A program made the translations under genes and the position numbers. Shown here piece by piece: positions 15,668 through 23,857 of a stretch of 43,401 nucleotides of DNA; position 1 is the first letter of the stretch; every line of letters starts with the position of its first letter. The notes beneath the pieces are model-generated. The model was not told the origin of the DNA. It saw only the letters and a program-made list of their open reading frames with translations, and made no database searches. The stretch comes from Hymenobacter coccineus. GTDB lineage: Bacteria > Bacteroidota > Bacteroidia > Cytophagales > Hymenobacteraceae. Location of the stretch: the NCBI RefSeq assembly GCF_001816125.1, contig NZ_MDZA01000221.1, positions 1-43,401 on the forward strand. Reading direction: 5' to 3'.

Positions 15668-16780
15668 CTACGCTACCACGCCGGCCGGCACGGCGTGGAG
15701 AATCAGCCAGACCAGCTCGCGCAGGATTTCGCCGTCGTCCATGCTGCCGCTTTCGATGCCTTTGCTCTGGGCATCGGCCCGGCGGATGAGGTGGATGATG
15801 TCCACGACCCGCGCTGCGGGGTAGGCTTTCAAGGCGTGCTGGTACTCCTTTTGAGCGAAGCCGTTCATGATGCCCAGACCCTTAAAAACGCCGTCCGTGG
15901 GGTTGGGGCCGGCCTGGTGCAGCACCATCAGCTTGCTGAAAAAGCCGAAGAGCAGCGTGAGGTTGGGGATGAGCGGGTTGGCTTTGGGGTTGGCGGCGAA
16001 GTAGCCCAGGATGCGGTTGGCCTTCAGCACGTCGCGCTGCACGAGGGCCTTTTGCAGCTCAAAGATGTTGTACTCCTTGCTGATGCCCACCAGCCGCTGC
16101 ACCAGGTCCTCGTCGATGGCCTGGCCGGGCTGGAGGTTGAGCACCAGCTTGTCGATTTCGTTGGCCAACCGGCTCAAATCGGCCCCGATGTACTCGGCCA
16201 GCAGGGCCGTGGCTTGCCCGGTTATCTGCTGGCCCAGGCCCCGCACGTGGGCCGTGAGCCAGGCCGGCACCTGGCTGTCGTAGAGCTTCTTGCTGGTCAT
16301 CAGCACCGCGCCGGGGGCGTCTTTGCCGGCCAGCAGCTTGCCAAGCTTCTTGCGGCTGTCGAGGGTTTTGTGCTTGTAGCAGAGCACCAGTACGGTGCTG
16401 GCGAGCGGGTTTTTGAGGTAGGCTTCCAGGAAGGGCCAGCTCCGGTCCTGCTCCAGGTCGGCAATGGTTTGGGCCTCCTTTACGATGACGACCGTGCGCT
16501 CGGCCATCATCGGGAAACGCTTGGCCTGGCCCAGCACGCCCGCCACGTCCACATCCTTGCCGTAAATGATGGCCTGGTTGAAGCTGCGGTCGGCCTCGGG
16601 CAGGGCCATTTTCTCAATCAAATCGGCCACCACGTCGATGTAGTACGGCTCCTCGCCCTGCAAAAAGTACACGGGCTGGTACTGCCGCTGCCGCAGCTGC
16701 TTAAAAATGGCGTCGGCGTCTTGTACCAAGGGTGAATAAGTGAATGGGTGAATGGGTGAATGAATAGGCGGCCCGCTCAT
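15668..16780 (-). CDS. holA: DNA polymerase III subunit delta
   Basis: The clamp-loader delta subunit opens the beta sliding clamp. The N-terminal region has QPVYFLQGEEPYYIDVVADL and YGKDVDVAGVLGQAKRFPMM, typical of HolA. The middle has the ELEKLVLNLQPGQ-like helix (here ANEIDKLVLNLQPGQAIDED), and the C-terminal collar part has NIFELQKALVQRDVLKAN. Start choice is uncertain. ATG 16780 would put residues 5-17 (PIHSPIHPFTYSP) inside an 8-bp tandem repeat, whereas TTG 16729 (giving LVQDADAIFKQLRQ) skips it. A TAccTTTG box at 16791-16798 would leave only a few bases of leader for ATG 16780, which favours the later start. Confidence 0.88.
   Translation of the reverse strand: MSGPPIHSPIHPFTYSPLVQDADAIFKQLRQRQYQPVYFLQGEEPYYIDVVADLIEKMALPEADRSFNQAIIYGKDVDVAGVLGQAKRFPMMAERTVVIVKEAQTIADLEQDRSWPFLEAYLKNPLASTVLVLCYKHKTLDSRKKLGKLLAGKDAPGAVLMTSKKLYDSQVPAWLTAHVRGLGQQITGQATALLAEYIGADLSRLANEIDKLVLNLQPGQAIDEDLVQRLVGISKEYNIFELQKALVQRDVLKANRILGYFAANPKANPLIPNLTLLFGFFSKLMVLHQAGPNPTDGVFKGLGIMNGFAQKEYQHALKAYPAARVVDIIHLIRRADAQSKGIESGSMDDGEILRELVWLILHAVPAGVVA
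16731..16766 (-). repeat. Four 8-bp tandem units at the holA start
   Basis: The plus strand reads GGTGAATA, AGTGAATG, GGTGAATG, GGTGAATG. On the coding strand this is CATTCACC-type units lying between the possible ATG and TTG starts of holA. They are the same octamer type as at 1861 and 16862. Confidence 0.8.
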
Positions 16781-16790
16781 TCCCTATCGG

Positions 16791-16798
16791 CAAAGGTA
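16791..16798 (-). promoter_or_regulatory. holA promoter -7 box (TACCTTTG)
   Basis: The plus strand reads CAAAGGTA, so the minus strand carries TACCTTTG, a full match to the Bacteroidota TAnnTTTG element. Eleven bases separate it from the opposite-facing box for tyrS. No clear -33 TTG is seen. Confidence 0.5.
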
Positions 16799-16809
16799 AA
16801 GCCGCCTAG

Positions 16810-16817
16810 TACCTTTG
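16810..16817 (+). promoter_or_regulatory. tyrS promoter -7 box (TACCTTTG)
   Basis: An exact TAnnTTTG match facing right, back to back with the holA box. It predicts a leader of about 75 nt that contains the octamer repeat before the TTG start at 16897. No clear -33 TTG is seen. Confidence 0.5.
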
Positions 16818-16861
16818 GCGCGGCGTTTCCGACGCACATTTTTCCGAGTAGGGCCCCCGGC

Positions 16862-16893
16862 TTATTCACTCATTCACTCATTCACTCATTTAC
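16862..16893 (+). repeat. Four 8-bp tandem units just before tyrS
   Basis: The units are TTATTCAC, TCATTCAC, TCATTCAC and TCATTTAC, ending 3 bp before the TTG start of tyrS. They would lie in the 5' leader of the mRNA. Confidence 0.8.
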
Positions 16894-16896
16894 CAA

Positions 16897-18209
16897 TTGA
16901 ACCTCATTGACGAACTGACCTGGCGCGGCATGCTGCACGACGCCATGCCCGGCACCGCCGAGCACTTGGCCAGCGCCGCGCCCGTGTCGGGCTACATCGG
17001 CTTCGACCCCACGGCGGCCTCGCTGCACATCGGCAACCTGGCCAGCATCATGCTGCTCATGCACTTGCAGCGCGCCGGCCACCGCCCCGTGGCCCTGGTG
17101 GGCGGCGCCACCGGCATGATCGGCGACCCCAGTGGCAAGTCGGCCGAGCGCAACCTGCTCGACGAGGCCACGCTGCGCGCCAACCAGGCCGGCATCCAGG
17201 CCAGCTGGAGAAGTTCTTGGACTTCAACGACTCGCCCACCGGGGCCCTGGTGGTCAACAACTACGACTGGTTCAAGGCGTTCAGCTTCCTGGATTTCCTG
17301 CGCGACGTGGGCAAGCACCTCACCGTGAACTACATGATGGCCAAGGATTCGGTGAAGCGCCGCATTGGGGGCCCCGAGGACGGCGCCGCCGCCGGGGGCA
17401 GCGAGGGCATCAGCTACACCGAGTTCAGCTACCAACTGCTGCAAGGCTACGACTTTTTCCACCTGTATAAGTCACTGAACTGCACCCTGCAAATGGGCGG
17501 CAGCGACCAGTGGGGCAACATTACCACCGGCACCGAGCTGATTCGGCGCCTCGGGGGCCCCGAGGCCAAGGCCTACGCCCTCACCGGCCAGCTCATCACC
17601 AAGGCCGACGGCACCAAGTACGGCAAGTCGGAGAGCGGGGCCGTGTTCCTCGACCCGGCCCTGACGTCGCCCTACCAGTTCTACCAGTTTTTCCTGCGCG
17701 CCGACGACGCCGACGCGCCCCGCCTCATCCGCGTGTTCACGCTGCTGAACGAAGAGGAAATCAACGCCCTGGAGGCCCAACACGCCCAAAACCCCGGCGC
17801 GAAAACGCTGCAAAAGGCCCTGGCCCAGGACGTCACCATCCGCGTGCACTCCGCGGCGGCCTACGAAGCGGCACTGGCCGCCTCGCAGGTGCTCTTCGGC
17901 GGCGGCGACCTGGGGGCCCTGGACGAGGCCACCCTGCGCGACGTGTTTGCCGGCGTGCCCCACCTGCGCGTGCCCCGCGCCGACGCTGGGGCCCTAAACA
18001 TAGCCGTGCTGCTGAGCGAAGCCACGGGCCAGCAAATCTTTCCTTCGCGCGGCGAAGTGCGCAAGCTCATCCAGGCCAACGGCCTCAGCCTGAACGGCCA
18101 GAAAGCCACCTCGCCCGACGCGCCGGTGGCCGAGCTGCCCCTGCTGCACGGCAAGTACCTGGTGGTGCAGCGCGGCAAGAAAAACTACTACCTCGTTGAG
18201 CTGACCTAG
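16897..18209 (+). CDS. tyrS: Tyrosyl-tRNA synthetase (frameshifted in this sequence)
   Basis: A class I aminoacyl-tRNA synthetase that charges tRNA-Tyr. The first part (frame of 16897) has [19 protein letters not shown], the HIGH-type signature in LHIGNL, and [18 protein letters not shown]. The second part (another frame, up to the TAG at 18207) has [33 protein letters not shown], the KMSKS-type loop [14 protein letters not shown], and a C-terminal S4 RNA-binding domain. Continuity breaks at about 17201, where ATCCAGGCCAGCTGGAG should read ...GCCCAG... to give [13 protein letters not shown]. One C is missing. The start is TTG at 16897, which gives the standard N-terminus ([11 protein letters not shown]). 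Because the gene is essential, a sequence error is more likely than a real pseudogene. Confidence 0.9.
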
Positions 18210-18235
18210 GGCCCCGCCCAGACGGAACAGGCTCC

Positions 18236-18272
18236 AAAAAAAGGGCCCCACCGGATGGTGGGACCCTTTTTT
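18236..18272. terminator. Bidirectional terminator between tyrS and the histone-like gene
   Basis: AAAAAAAGGGCCCCACC pairs with GGTGGGACCCTTTTTT (one mismatch) around a CGGAT loop. It has A- and T-runs on both sides, between two convergent stop codons. Confidence 0.85.
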
Positions 18273-18293
18273 GGGGCCGAAGTGGCCGAGTGC

Positions 18294-18581
18294 TTACTTC
18301 TTTTTGGCCGGAGCGGCTTTCTTGGCGGCAGCGGGGGCTGCCTTTTTGGCGGCAGCGGCCGGAGCAGCCTTCTTAGCAGCGGCCTTGGGAGCTGCAGCGG
18401 GGGCTTCAGTGGTGTTCTTCATGTTCTGCACCTCGGTGCGGAACTCCTGGGCCATCGTCTTCAGCTCCTGCATGCCCTTGCGGACGCGGGTGCCGGCGGC
18501 AGCGTTGTGCTTATCGTAAAACTTGTCGAAATCGCCTTCCAGCGAGAGTACCAGGTCTTTCAGTTTTGCAAAGTTGTTCAT
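18294..18581 (-). CDS. Histone H1-like DNA-binding protein
   Basis: A 95-aa basic protein. The N-terminal half (MNNFAKLKDLVLSLEGDFDK and FYDKHNAAAGTRVRKGMQEL) is the conserved helical part of the Bacteroidota/chlamydial Hc1-like family. The C-terminal 40 residues are Lys-Ala-Pro repeats (PKAAAKKAAPAAAAKKAAP), like the tail of eukaryotic H1, that bind DNA non-specifically. Likely role: nucleoid compaction. The repeated GCC/AAG tail is prone to length change. A possible promoter lies at 18638-18667. Confidence 0.9.
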   Translation of the reverse strand: MNNFAKLKDLVLSLEGDFDKFYDKHNAAAGTRVRKGMQELKTMAQEFRTEVQNMKNTTEAPAAAPKAAAKKAAPAAAAKKAAPAAAKKAAPAKKK

Positions 18582-18637
18582 GGAGATTTGGGGGGTTGGA
18601 ATGGGGGAAAGAAACAGGTTGAAGTATTTAGACGGCC

Positions 18638-18667
18638 CTAATATACAGGGATTTCAAATGCAAGCAA
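18638..18667 (-). promoter_or_regulatory. Possible promoter of the histone H1-like gene
   Basis: On the minus strand TTG (18667-18665) is followed after 19 bp by TATATTAG (18645-18638), a partial match to TAnnTTTG. The region 18582-18780 is AT-rich and otherwise without features. Confidence 0.35.
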
Positions 18668-18784
18668 CTTTTAGTTATTTTTTCAATGTCCCCGCATTAC
18701 GCAGAAAAGCAGTTTTTAGTTGAAAAACCGCCAACGCAGCGAATTCTTCTCCGCTCGTCCATCTTGGCATAGTGCTAAAACAAA

Positions 18785-18815
18785 CGCGCCGGCTACCCCT
18801 CGGGCAGCCGGCGCG
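18785..18815 (-). terminator. Terminator of the alpha-oxoamine synthase gene
   Basis: CGCGCCGGCT and AGCCGGCGCG form a perfect 10-bp stem. On the minus strand it is followed by TTTGTTTT. It starts 20 bp after the stop codon. Confidence 0.75.
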
Positions 18816-18835
18816 CAGCGCAAGGCAATGGCGAA

Positions 18836-20074
18836 TTAGACCGGCAGAGCGGCATTGCTGTACAAACCCTTGTCGAGCTTGGCGGCCATGATTTCGAAGG
18901 CCCGGATGGTTTCCTCCACGTCGGCCAGCGAGTGCATGGCCGTGGGAATCAGGCGCAGCATAATCACGCCCTTGGGCACCACGGGGTACACCACGATGGA
19001 GCAGAAAATGCCGTGATTCTCGCGTAGATCGAAGGTAAGAGCCGTTGCATCAGATATTTCCCCGTTCAGGAACACCGGCGTTACCGGCGATTCGGTGGTG
19101 CCGATGTTGAAGCCTTTTTCGCGCAAGCCGCTTTGCAAGGCCCGCACCACGGTCCAGAGCTTTTCGCGGTACTCGGGGTGGCTGCGAATTAGCTCCAAGC
19201 GCTTCAGGGCCCCTATTACGAGCGGCATGGGCAGCGATTTGGCGAAAATCTGGCTGCGCATGTTGTATCGCAAATATTCAATAACCGTTTTGGTGCCTGC
19301 CACGAATGCGCCGATGCTGGCCATGCTCTTGGCGAAGGTGTAAAAGATTAGGTCCACGCCCTCGATGGCGCCCAAATGCTCGGCCGTGCCGGCTCCGGTG
19401 GGCCCCAGCGTGCCGAAGCCGTGGGCGTCGTCGACGAAGATGCGGAAGTCGAATTTAGCCTTCAGGGCCACAATTTCGGGCAGCTTGCCCAGGTTGCCCG
19501 ACATGCCAAACATGCCCTCGGTGATGACCAGAATGCCGCCGCCGGTTTCGTCGGTCAGGCGCTTGGCGCGCTCGAGCTGCTTTTCGAGGCTGGCCATGTC
19601 GTTGTGGGTAAACACAAACCGCTTGCCCTGGTGCAGGCGCACCCCGTCGATGATGCAGGCGTGCGACTCGGCGTCGTACACAATGGCGTCGTGGCGGCTC
19701 ACCAGCGCATCGATGATGCTCACCACGCCCTGGTAACCGAAGTTGAGCAGCAGCGCGGCGGGCTTGTGCACGAAGTCGGCCAGCTCGATTTCGAGCTGCT
19801 CGTGCAGCGTCGAGTTGCCGCTCATGATGCGGGCCCCCATGGGGTAGGCCATGCCGTAGGCGGCGGCGCCGTCGATGTCGGCCTGCCGCACTTCGGGGTG
19901 GTTGGCCAGGCCGAGGTAGTTGTTCAGGCTCCAGGTGAGCACTTCCTTGCCGCGGAACATCATGCGGGGCTGAATTTCACCTTCCAGCTTCGGAAATGCG
20001 AAATAGCCGTCGGCGTAGTGCGAGTGCGAGCCCAGCGGGCCCCGGTTGGCGGCGATGCGGTCAAAAATATCCAC
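18836..20074 (-). CDS. PLP-dependent alpha-oxoamine synthase (SPT/CFAT/KBL-like)
   Basis: A 412-aa fold-type I PLP enzyme that should condense an acyl thioester with an amino acid. It has SLNNYLGLANHPEV (substrate loop), MGARIMSGNSTLHEQLE, DAESHACIIDGVRLHQGKRF, the PLP-stacking FVDDAHGFGTLGPTGAGTAE, and the Schiff-base Lys in YTFAKSMASIGAF. The C-terminal domain has VVYPVVPKGVIMLRLIPTA. The N-terminus MDIFDRIAANRGPLGSHSHYA is typical of a well-conserved Bacteroidota branch. Candidate roles are serine palmitoyltransferase (sphingolipids) or the cysteate acyltransferase of sulfonolipid synthesis; sequence alone does not decide. It is divergent from accC, which supplies malonyl-CoA for acyl chains. 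Confidence 0.85.
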   Translation of the reverse strand: MDIFDRIAANRGPLGSHSHYADGYFAFPKLEGEIQPRMMFRGKEVLTWSLNNYLGLANHPEVRQADIDGAAAYGMAYPMGARIMSGNSTLHEQLEIELADFVHKPAALLLNFGYQGVVSIIDALVSRHDAIVYDAESHACIIDGVRLHQGKRFVFTHNDMASLEKQLERAKRLTDETGGGILVITEGMFGMSGNLGKLPEIVALKAKFDFRIFVDDAHGFGTLGPTGAGTAEHLGAIEGVDLIFYTFAKSMASIGAFVAGTKTVIEYLRYNMRSQIFAKSLPMPLVIGALKRLELIRSHPEYREKLWTVVRALQSGLREKGFNIGTTESPVTPVFLNGEISDATALTFDLRENHGIFCSIVVYPVVPKGVIMLRLIPTAMHSLADVEETIRAFEIMAAKLDKGLYSNAALPV

Positions 20075-20161
20075 AGAAAAACGGGTGGTAAAATGGATGG
20101 TAAAAGGAAGGGGAGGCCCGGCGGGCCAACTTGAAGCGCTGTCTTATAATAAGGCCAATTA

Positions 20162-20169
20162 CAAAGATA
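20162..20169 (-). promoter_or_regulatory. Promoter -7 box (TATCTTTG) of the alpha-oxoamine synthase gene
   Basis: The plus strand reads CAAAGATA, so the minus strand has TATCTTTG, an exact TAnnTTTG match about 88 bp before ATG 20074. The palindrome AACCCCGGGCCGGGGTT (20169-20185) lies directly upstream, in the spacer, and could be an operator. Confidence 0.45.
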
Positions 20170-20292
20170 ACCCCGGGCCGGGGTTGTACATAATTTAGGC
20201 TTAACAACCCGCTCGGCCCGCCAGGGTTTAGCGGCGGCGGCGCGGTTTGCCGCTTTCTTTGCGCCTACACTGCCCGCTCTCCCACCCGCCGC

Positions 20293-21803
20293 ATGAAAAA
20301 AATCACCAAACTGCTTGTTGCCAACCGCGGCGAAATTGCCCTGCGCGTGCTGCGCTCGGCCAAGGAAATGGGCCTCCAGACGGTCGCCATCTACTCCGAA
20401 GCCGACCGCAACGCCTTGCACGTGCGCTACGCCGACGAGGCCGTGTGCGTGGGGCCCCCAGCCTCCAAAGACAGCTACCTGCGGGGCGACAAAATCATCG
20501 AAATTTGTAAGGAATTAGGCGTCGACGCCATCCACCCCGGCTACGGCTTCCTGAGCGAAAACGCCGGCTTTGCCCGCGCCGTGCGCGCGGCGGGCCTCAT
20601 TTTCGTGGGGCCCTCGCCCGAGGCCATGGAGCTGATGGGCAGCAAGTTGGCCGCCAAGGCTGCGGTGGCCGATTTTGACATTCCGCTGGTGCCGGGCACC
20701 GAGGAGGCCATTACCGACGTGCCCGCCGCCCAGGCCATTGCCGAACAAGTCGGCTTCCCGATCCTCATCAAGGCTTCGGCTGGTGGCGGCGGCAAGGGCA
20801 TGCGCGTGGTGAACCACGCGGCCGAATTTGTGGAGCAAATGCAGCTGGCGGTGTCGGAGGCCACGTCGGCGTTCGGCGACGGGGCGGTGTTCATCGAGAA
20901 GTACATCGGCTCGCCGCGCCACATCGAAATCCAGGTACTCGGCGACGAGCACGGCAACATTGTGCACCTCTTCGAGCGCGAGTGCAGCATCCAGCGCCGC
21001 CACCAGAAGGTGATTGAGGAAGCGCCGTCGTCGGTGCTCACGCCGGAGCTACGCGCCGAAATGGGCCGCGCGGCCGTGGACGTGGCCCGCGCCTGCAACT
21101 ACACCGGGGCCGGCACAGTAGAGTTTTTGCTCGACGAAAACCACAAGTTTTACTTCCTGGAGATGAACACGCGCCTGCAAGTGGAGCACCCCGTGACAGA
21201 GCAAATCACGGGCCTCGACCTGGTGAAGGAGCAAATCCGCATCGCGGAGGGCCAGCCCCTGCCCTTCCGCCAGGAAGATTTGACCATCCAGGGCCACGCC
21301 CTGGAGCTGCGCGTGTACGCCGAAGACCCGCAGAACAACTTCCTGCCCGACATCGGCACCCTCACGACCTACGTGCGCCCCCAGGGCCCCGGCGTGCGCG
21401 TCGACGACGGCTTCGAGCAGGGCATGGAAATCCCGATTTACTACGACCCGATGATTGCCAAACTGGTGACTTTTGGGGCCGACCGCGCCGAGGCCATTGC
21501 CCGGATGCTGCGCGCCATCGACGAGTACCAGATTACGGGCATCGAAACCACGCTGGGCTTCGGGGCCTACGTGCTGCGCCACCCCGCTTTCGTGAGCGGG
21601 CAGTTCGACACCAACTTCATCCGCGACCATTTCCCCGCCGGGGCCCTCACCCCGCCCGCCCCCGACGAGGCCACCGCCCAGGTAGCCGCCGCCCTGGTGG
21701 CCATGCTGCTCGAAACCAAGCAACCCCAGGCCCCGGCGCCGCCGACGCCGCGGGGGCCCCAGCCGCCTCCGGCTGGCGGCGCAACCGCCTGGGCGTGCGG
21801 TAA
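20293..21803 (+). CDS. accC: Biotin carboxylase, AccC type (frameshift near the 3' end)
   Basis: Biotin carboxylase carboxylates biotin on the carrier protein in the first step of malonyl-CoA synthesis. It begins MKKITKLLVANRGEIALRVL. It has the ATP-grasp P-loop KASAGGGGKGMRVV, the catalytic region EMNTRLQVEHPVTEQ, HALELRVYAEDP, and the C-terminal FQ-type domain (GIETTLGFGAYVLRHPAF). In the given frame no stop follows, and the frame runs on into gpmA's antisense strand. One base missing near 21750 (CGCCGCGGGGGCC for CGCCGGCGGGGGCC) restores the ending SGWRRNRLGVR and the TAA at 21801-21803, just before a strong terminator. No accB is adjacent, so a propionyl- or methylcrotonyl-type carboxylase subunit cannot be excluded. 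Confidence 0.9.
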
Positions 21804-21825
21804 GCACGGCCCGCATTTACCCAAA

Positions 21826-21864
21826 AGCAAACGCCCCCGGCCGAATCGGCCGGGGGCGTTTGCT
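21826..21864. terminator. Bidirectional terminator between accC and gpmA
   Basis: A perfect 19-bp stem: AGCAAACGCCCCCGGCCGA against TCGGCCGGGGGCGTTTGCT around a single central base. It lies between two convergent stop codons (21803 and 21871). Confidence 0.85.
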
Positions 21865-21870
21865 TGCTCG

Positions 21871-22560
21871 TTATTGCAAATAGTAGTGCCGAATCCGGTC
21901 CAGATTATCGTCCAGCTCATACACCAGCGGCACGCCGGTGGGGATGTCCAGGTTGGTCACTTCCTCGTCCGAGAGGTGGTCGATATACTGCACCAGGGCG
22001 CGCAGGCTGTTGCCGTGGGCGCACACAATCACCTTCTGGTTGCGGCGCAGGGCCCCCATAATTTTCTCGGTCCAGAAGGGCATGACGCGCGCCATCGTCT
22101 CGGCCAGGTTTTCCGTCAGGGGCAGCTCGCGGTTGGTGAGGTGCTGGTAGCGCAGGTCGTGGCCGGGGAAGCGTGGGTCGTCGGGGGTGATGGCCGGCGG
22201 GTGCGCGTGGGGGTCGCGGCGCCACTGCTGCACCTGCTCGTCGCCGTACTGGACGGCGGTTTCGGCCTTGTTGAGGCCTTGCAGGGCCCCGTAGAACCGC
22301 TCGTTCAGGCGCCACGATTTCTGCACCGGCACCCAGAGCTGGTCCATCTCTTCGAGCGCGATGTTGAGCGTTTTGATGGCCCGCTTCAACACCGACGTGA
22401 AGCCGAGGTCGAAGGCGTAGCCGTTGGCTTTCAGCAGCTGGCCGGCGTGCACGGCCTGCTGGCGGCCGGCTTCCGTCAGGTCCACGTCGGTCCAGCCCGT
22501 GAAGCGGTTTTCCTGGTTCCATACGCTTTCGCCGTGGCGCAGCAGCACAAGTTTTTCCAT
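21871..22560 (-). CDS. gpmA: 2,3-bisphosphoglycerate-dependent phosphoglycerate mutase
   Basis: A 229-aa glycolytic enzyme interconverting 3- and 2-phosphoglycerate. The phospho-His motif is [20 protein letters not shown] at residues 4-23, followed by [33 protein letters not shown], and the second catalytic His in [14 protein letters not shown]. It has the full family length (about 230-250 aa). ATG 22560 starts [18 protein letters not shown] box on the minus strand (22595-22601) may be its promoter. Confidence 0.95.
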   Translation of the reverse strand: MEKLVLLRHGESVWNQENRFTGWTDVDLTEAGRQQAVHAGQLLKANGYAFDLGFTSVLKRAIKTLNIALEEMDQLWVPVQKSWRLNERFYGALQGLNKAETAVQYGDEQVQQWRRDPHAHPPAITPDDPRFPGHDLRYQHLTNRELPLTENLAETMARVMPFWTEKIMGALRRNQKVIVCAHGNSLRALVQYIDHLSDEEVTNLDIPTGVPLVYELDDNLDRIRHYYLQ

Positions 22561-22723
22561 GCGGGGCTCAAATTTCAAGTTAAGGGGGAGGCCGCAAGGT
22601 ACTCGGCCCAACCGTCGGGCTTGATGAAGTTGGGCCCTCAGGGCCCGGCGCAGGGCCCCAACCCGCCGCCCGGCCGGCCGTTCAACCGAAGCATCCCTTC
22701 GTCTACCAACCCCCCTCCCGGCC

Positions 22724-23717
22724 ATGCGCATCGTTGCCCTCGAAGAACACGTTTCCTTTCCCGACTTGGTCGACCGCATCAGCCCCGCCGTGCGGGCGCA
22801 AGCGGGCTGGCCCACCGCCGATGCCCCCAACTCGCCGGTGCACGCGCAGCAGGAAAAACTAGCAGAAATAGGGCCCCTGCGCCTGCGCCTGATGGACGAG
22901 GCCGGCGTCACGGTGCAAGTGCTGTCGGTGGCGGGGCCCGGCGCCGAGCTGCTGCCGCCCACCGAGAGCCCCGCCTTCGCCCGCGAATACAACGACCGCC
23001 TGGCCCAGGCCATTGCCGCGCACCCCAGCCGCTTCGCCGGCTTTGCGCACCTGCCCACCACCGCCCCGCCGCGGCCGCCGACGAGCTGGCCCGCACCGTG
23101 GAACCCACGGTTTCGTGGGGGCCCTGCTGAGCGGCACCATCAACGGCTTGTTTCTCGACGACCCGCAGTTTGCCCCGTTGTTGGCCCGGGCCGAGGCCCT
23201 GGGCGTGCCGCTGTACCTGCACCCCGGCATCCCGCCCCAGGCCGTGCGCGACGCCTACTACAGCCACCTGCCCCACGGCCTCGACCAGCGCCTGGCCATG
23301 GCCGGCTTCGGCTGGCACGCCGAAACCGCCGTGCACGTGCTGCGCCTCGTCCTCTCGGGCACGCTCGACCGGTACCCGCGCCTCCAGCTCATCATCGGCC
23401 ACATGGGCGAAACCCTGCCCGTGATGATGGCCCGCTGCGACCAGGTGATGCCCCAGGCCGAAACCCAGCTCCCGCGCACCGTGTCCCAAACCCTGCGCGA
23501 CCAGGTGTACCTCACCACCAGCGGCATTTTCACCAGCCCGCCGCTCGAAGCCGCCCTGGCCACCTTCGGCCTCGACCGCATCCTGTTTTCCATCGATTAC
23601 CCCTTCGCCCCCAACGCCCCCGGCAAAGCCTTCCTCGACGGCCTGCAAATGCCCCCCGCCGACTTGGAAAAGCTGGCCCACGGCAACGCCGACCGGGTAC
23701 TGAAGCTGGTGCTGTGA
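22724..23717 (+). CDS. Amidohydrolase family protein, ACMSD/gamma-resorcylate decarboxylase-like (two frameshifts)
   Basis: A metal-dependent (beta/alpha)8 protein of the Amidohydrolase_2 family, about 330 aa when reassembled. The N-terminal [13 protein letters not shown] carries the Glu-x-His type metal motif. Later parts carry [24 protein letters not shown] and [11 protein letters not shown], i.e. the His, His and Asp ligands seen in aromatic-acid decarboxylases. Reading needs three frames. The first switch is near 23064-23067 (a C missing in ACCGCCCCGCC, restoring [12 protein letters not shown]). The second is near 23104-23106 (a C missing in GGAACCCACGG, restoring [10 protein letters not shown]). 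It could be a pseudogene, but the same kind of lost C or G occurs in tyrS and accC. A decayed second copy of its 3' end lies at 27079-27239. Confidence 0.75.
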
Positions 23718-23857
23718 ATATGGCCCCAGTCCTGCCCTGCTAAATTACCTAAGTAACTTACCTTCACCCCCTTTAAAAAACACCCCTCCCAAACGCTCCC
23801 ACGCTACCGAAGCCTTTTACTTTGTCCGGTCACCAACGCATTCCCGAGGAGCCACGC

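Noticed and set aside
16731..16893. CRISPR-like array
   Set aside because: The units are 8 bp long without spacers; this is a microsatellite-type repeat.
16818..16896. T-box or other riboswitch in the tyrS leader
   Set aside because: The leader is short and dominated by octamer repeats. No T-box sequence or stem pattern is seen.
17190..17230. Programmed ribosomal frameshift in tyrS
   Set aside because: No slippery heptamer or stimulatory structure is evident, tyrS is not known to be frameshift-controlled, and similar lost bases occur in two other genes.
20293..23130. A 945-codon open frame read as one long fusion protein starting with biotin carboxylase
   Set aside because: Only the first about 490 codons look like protein. 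The rest crosses a perfect terminator and is antisense to gpmA. A one-base loss near 21750 explains it.
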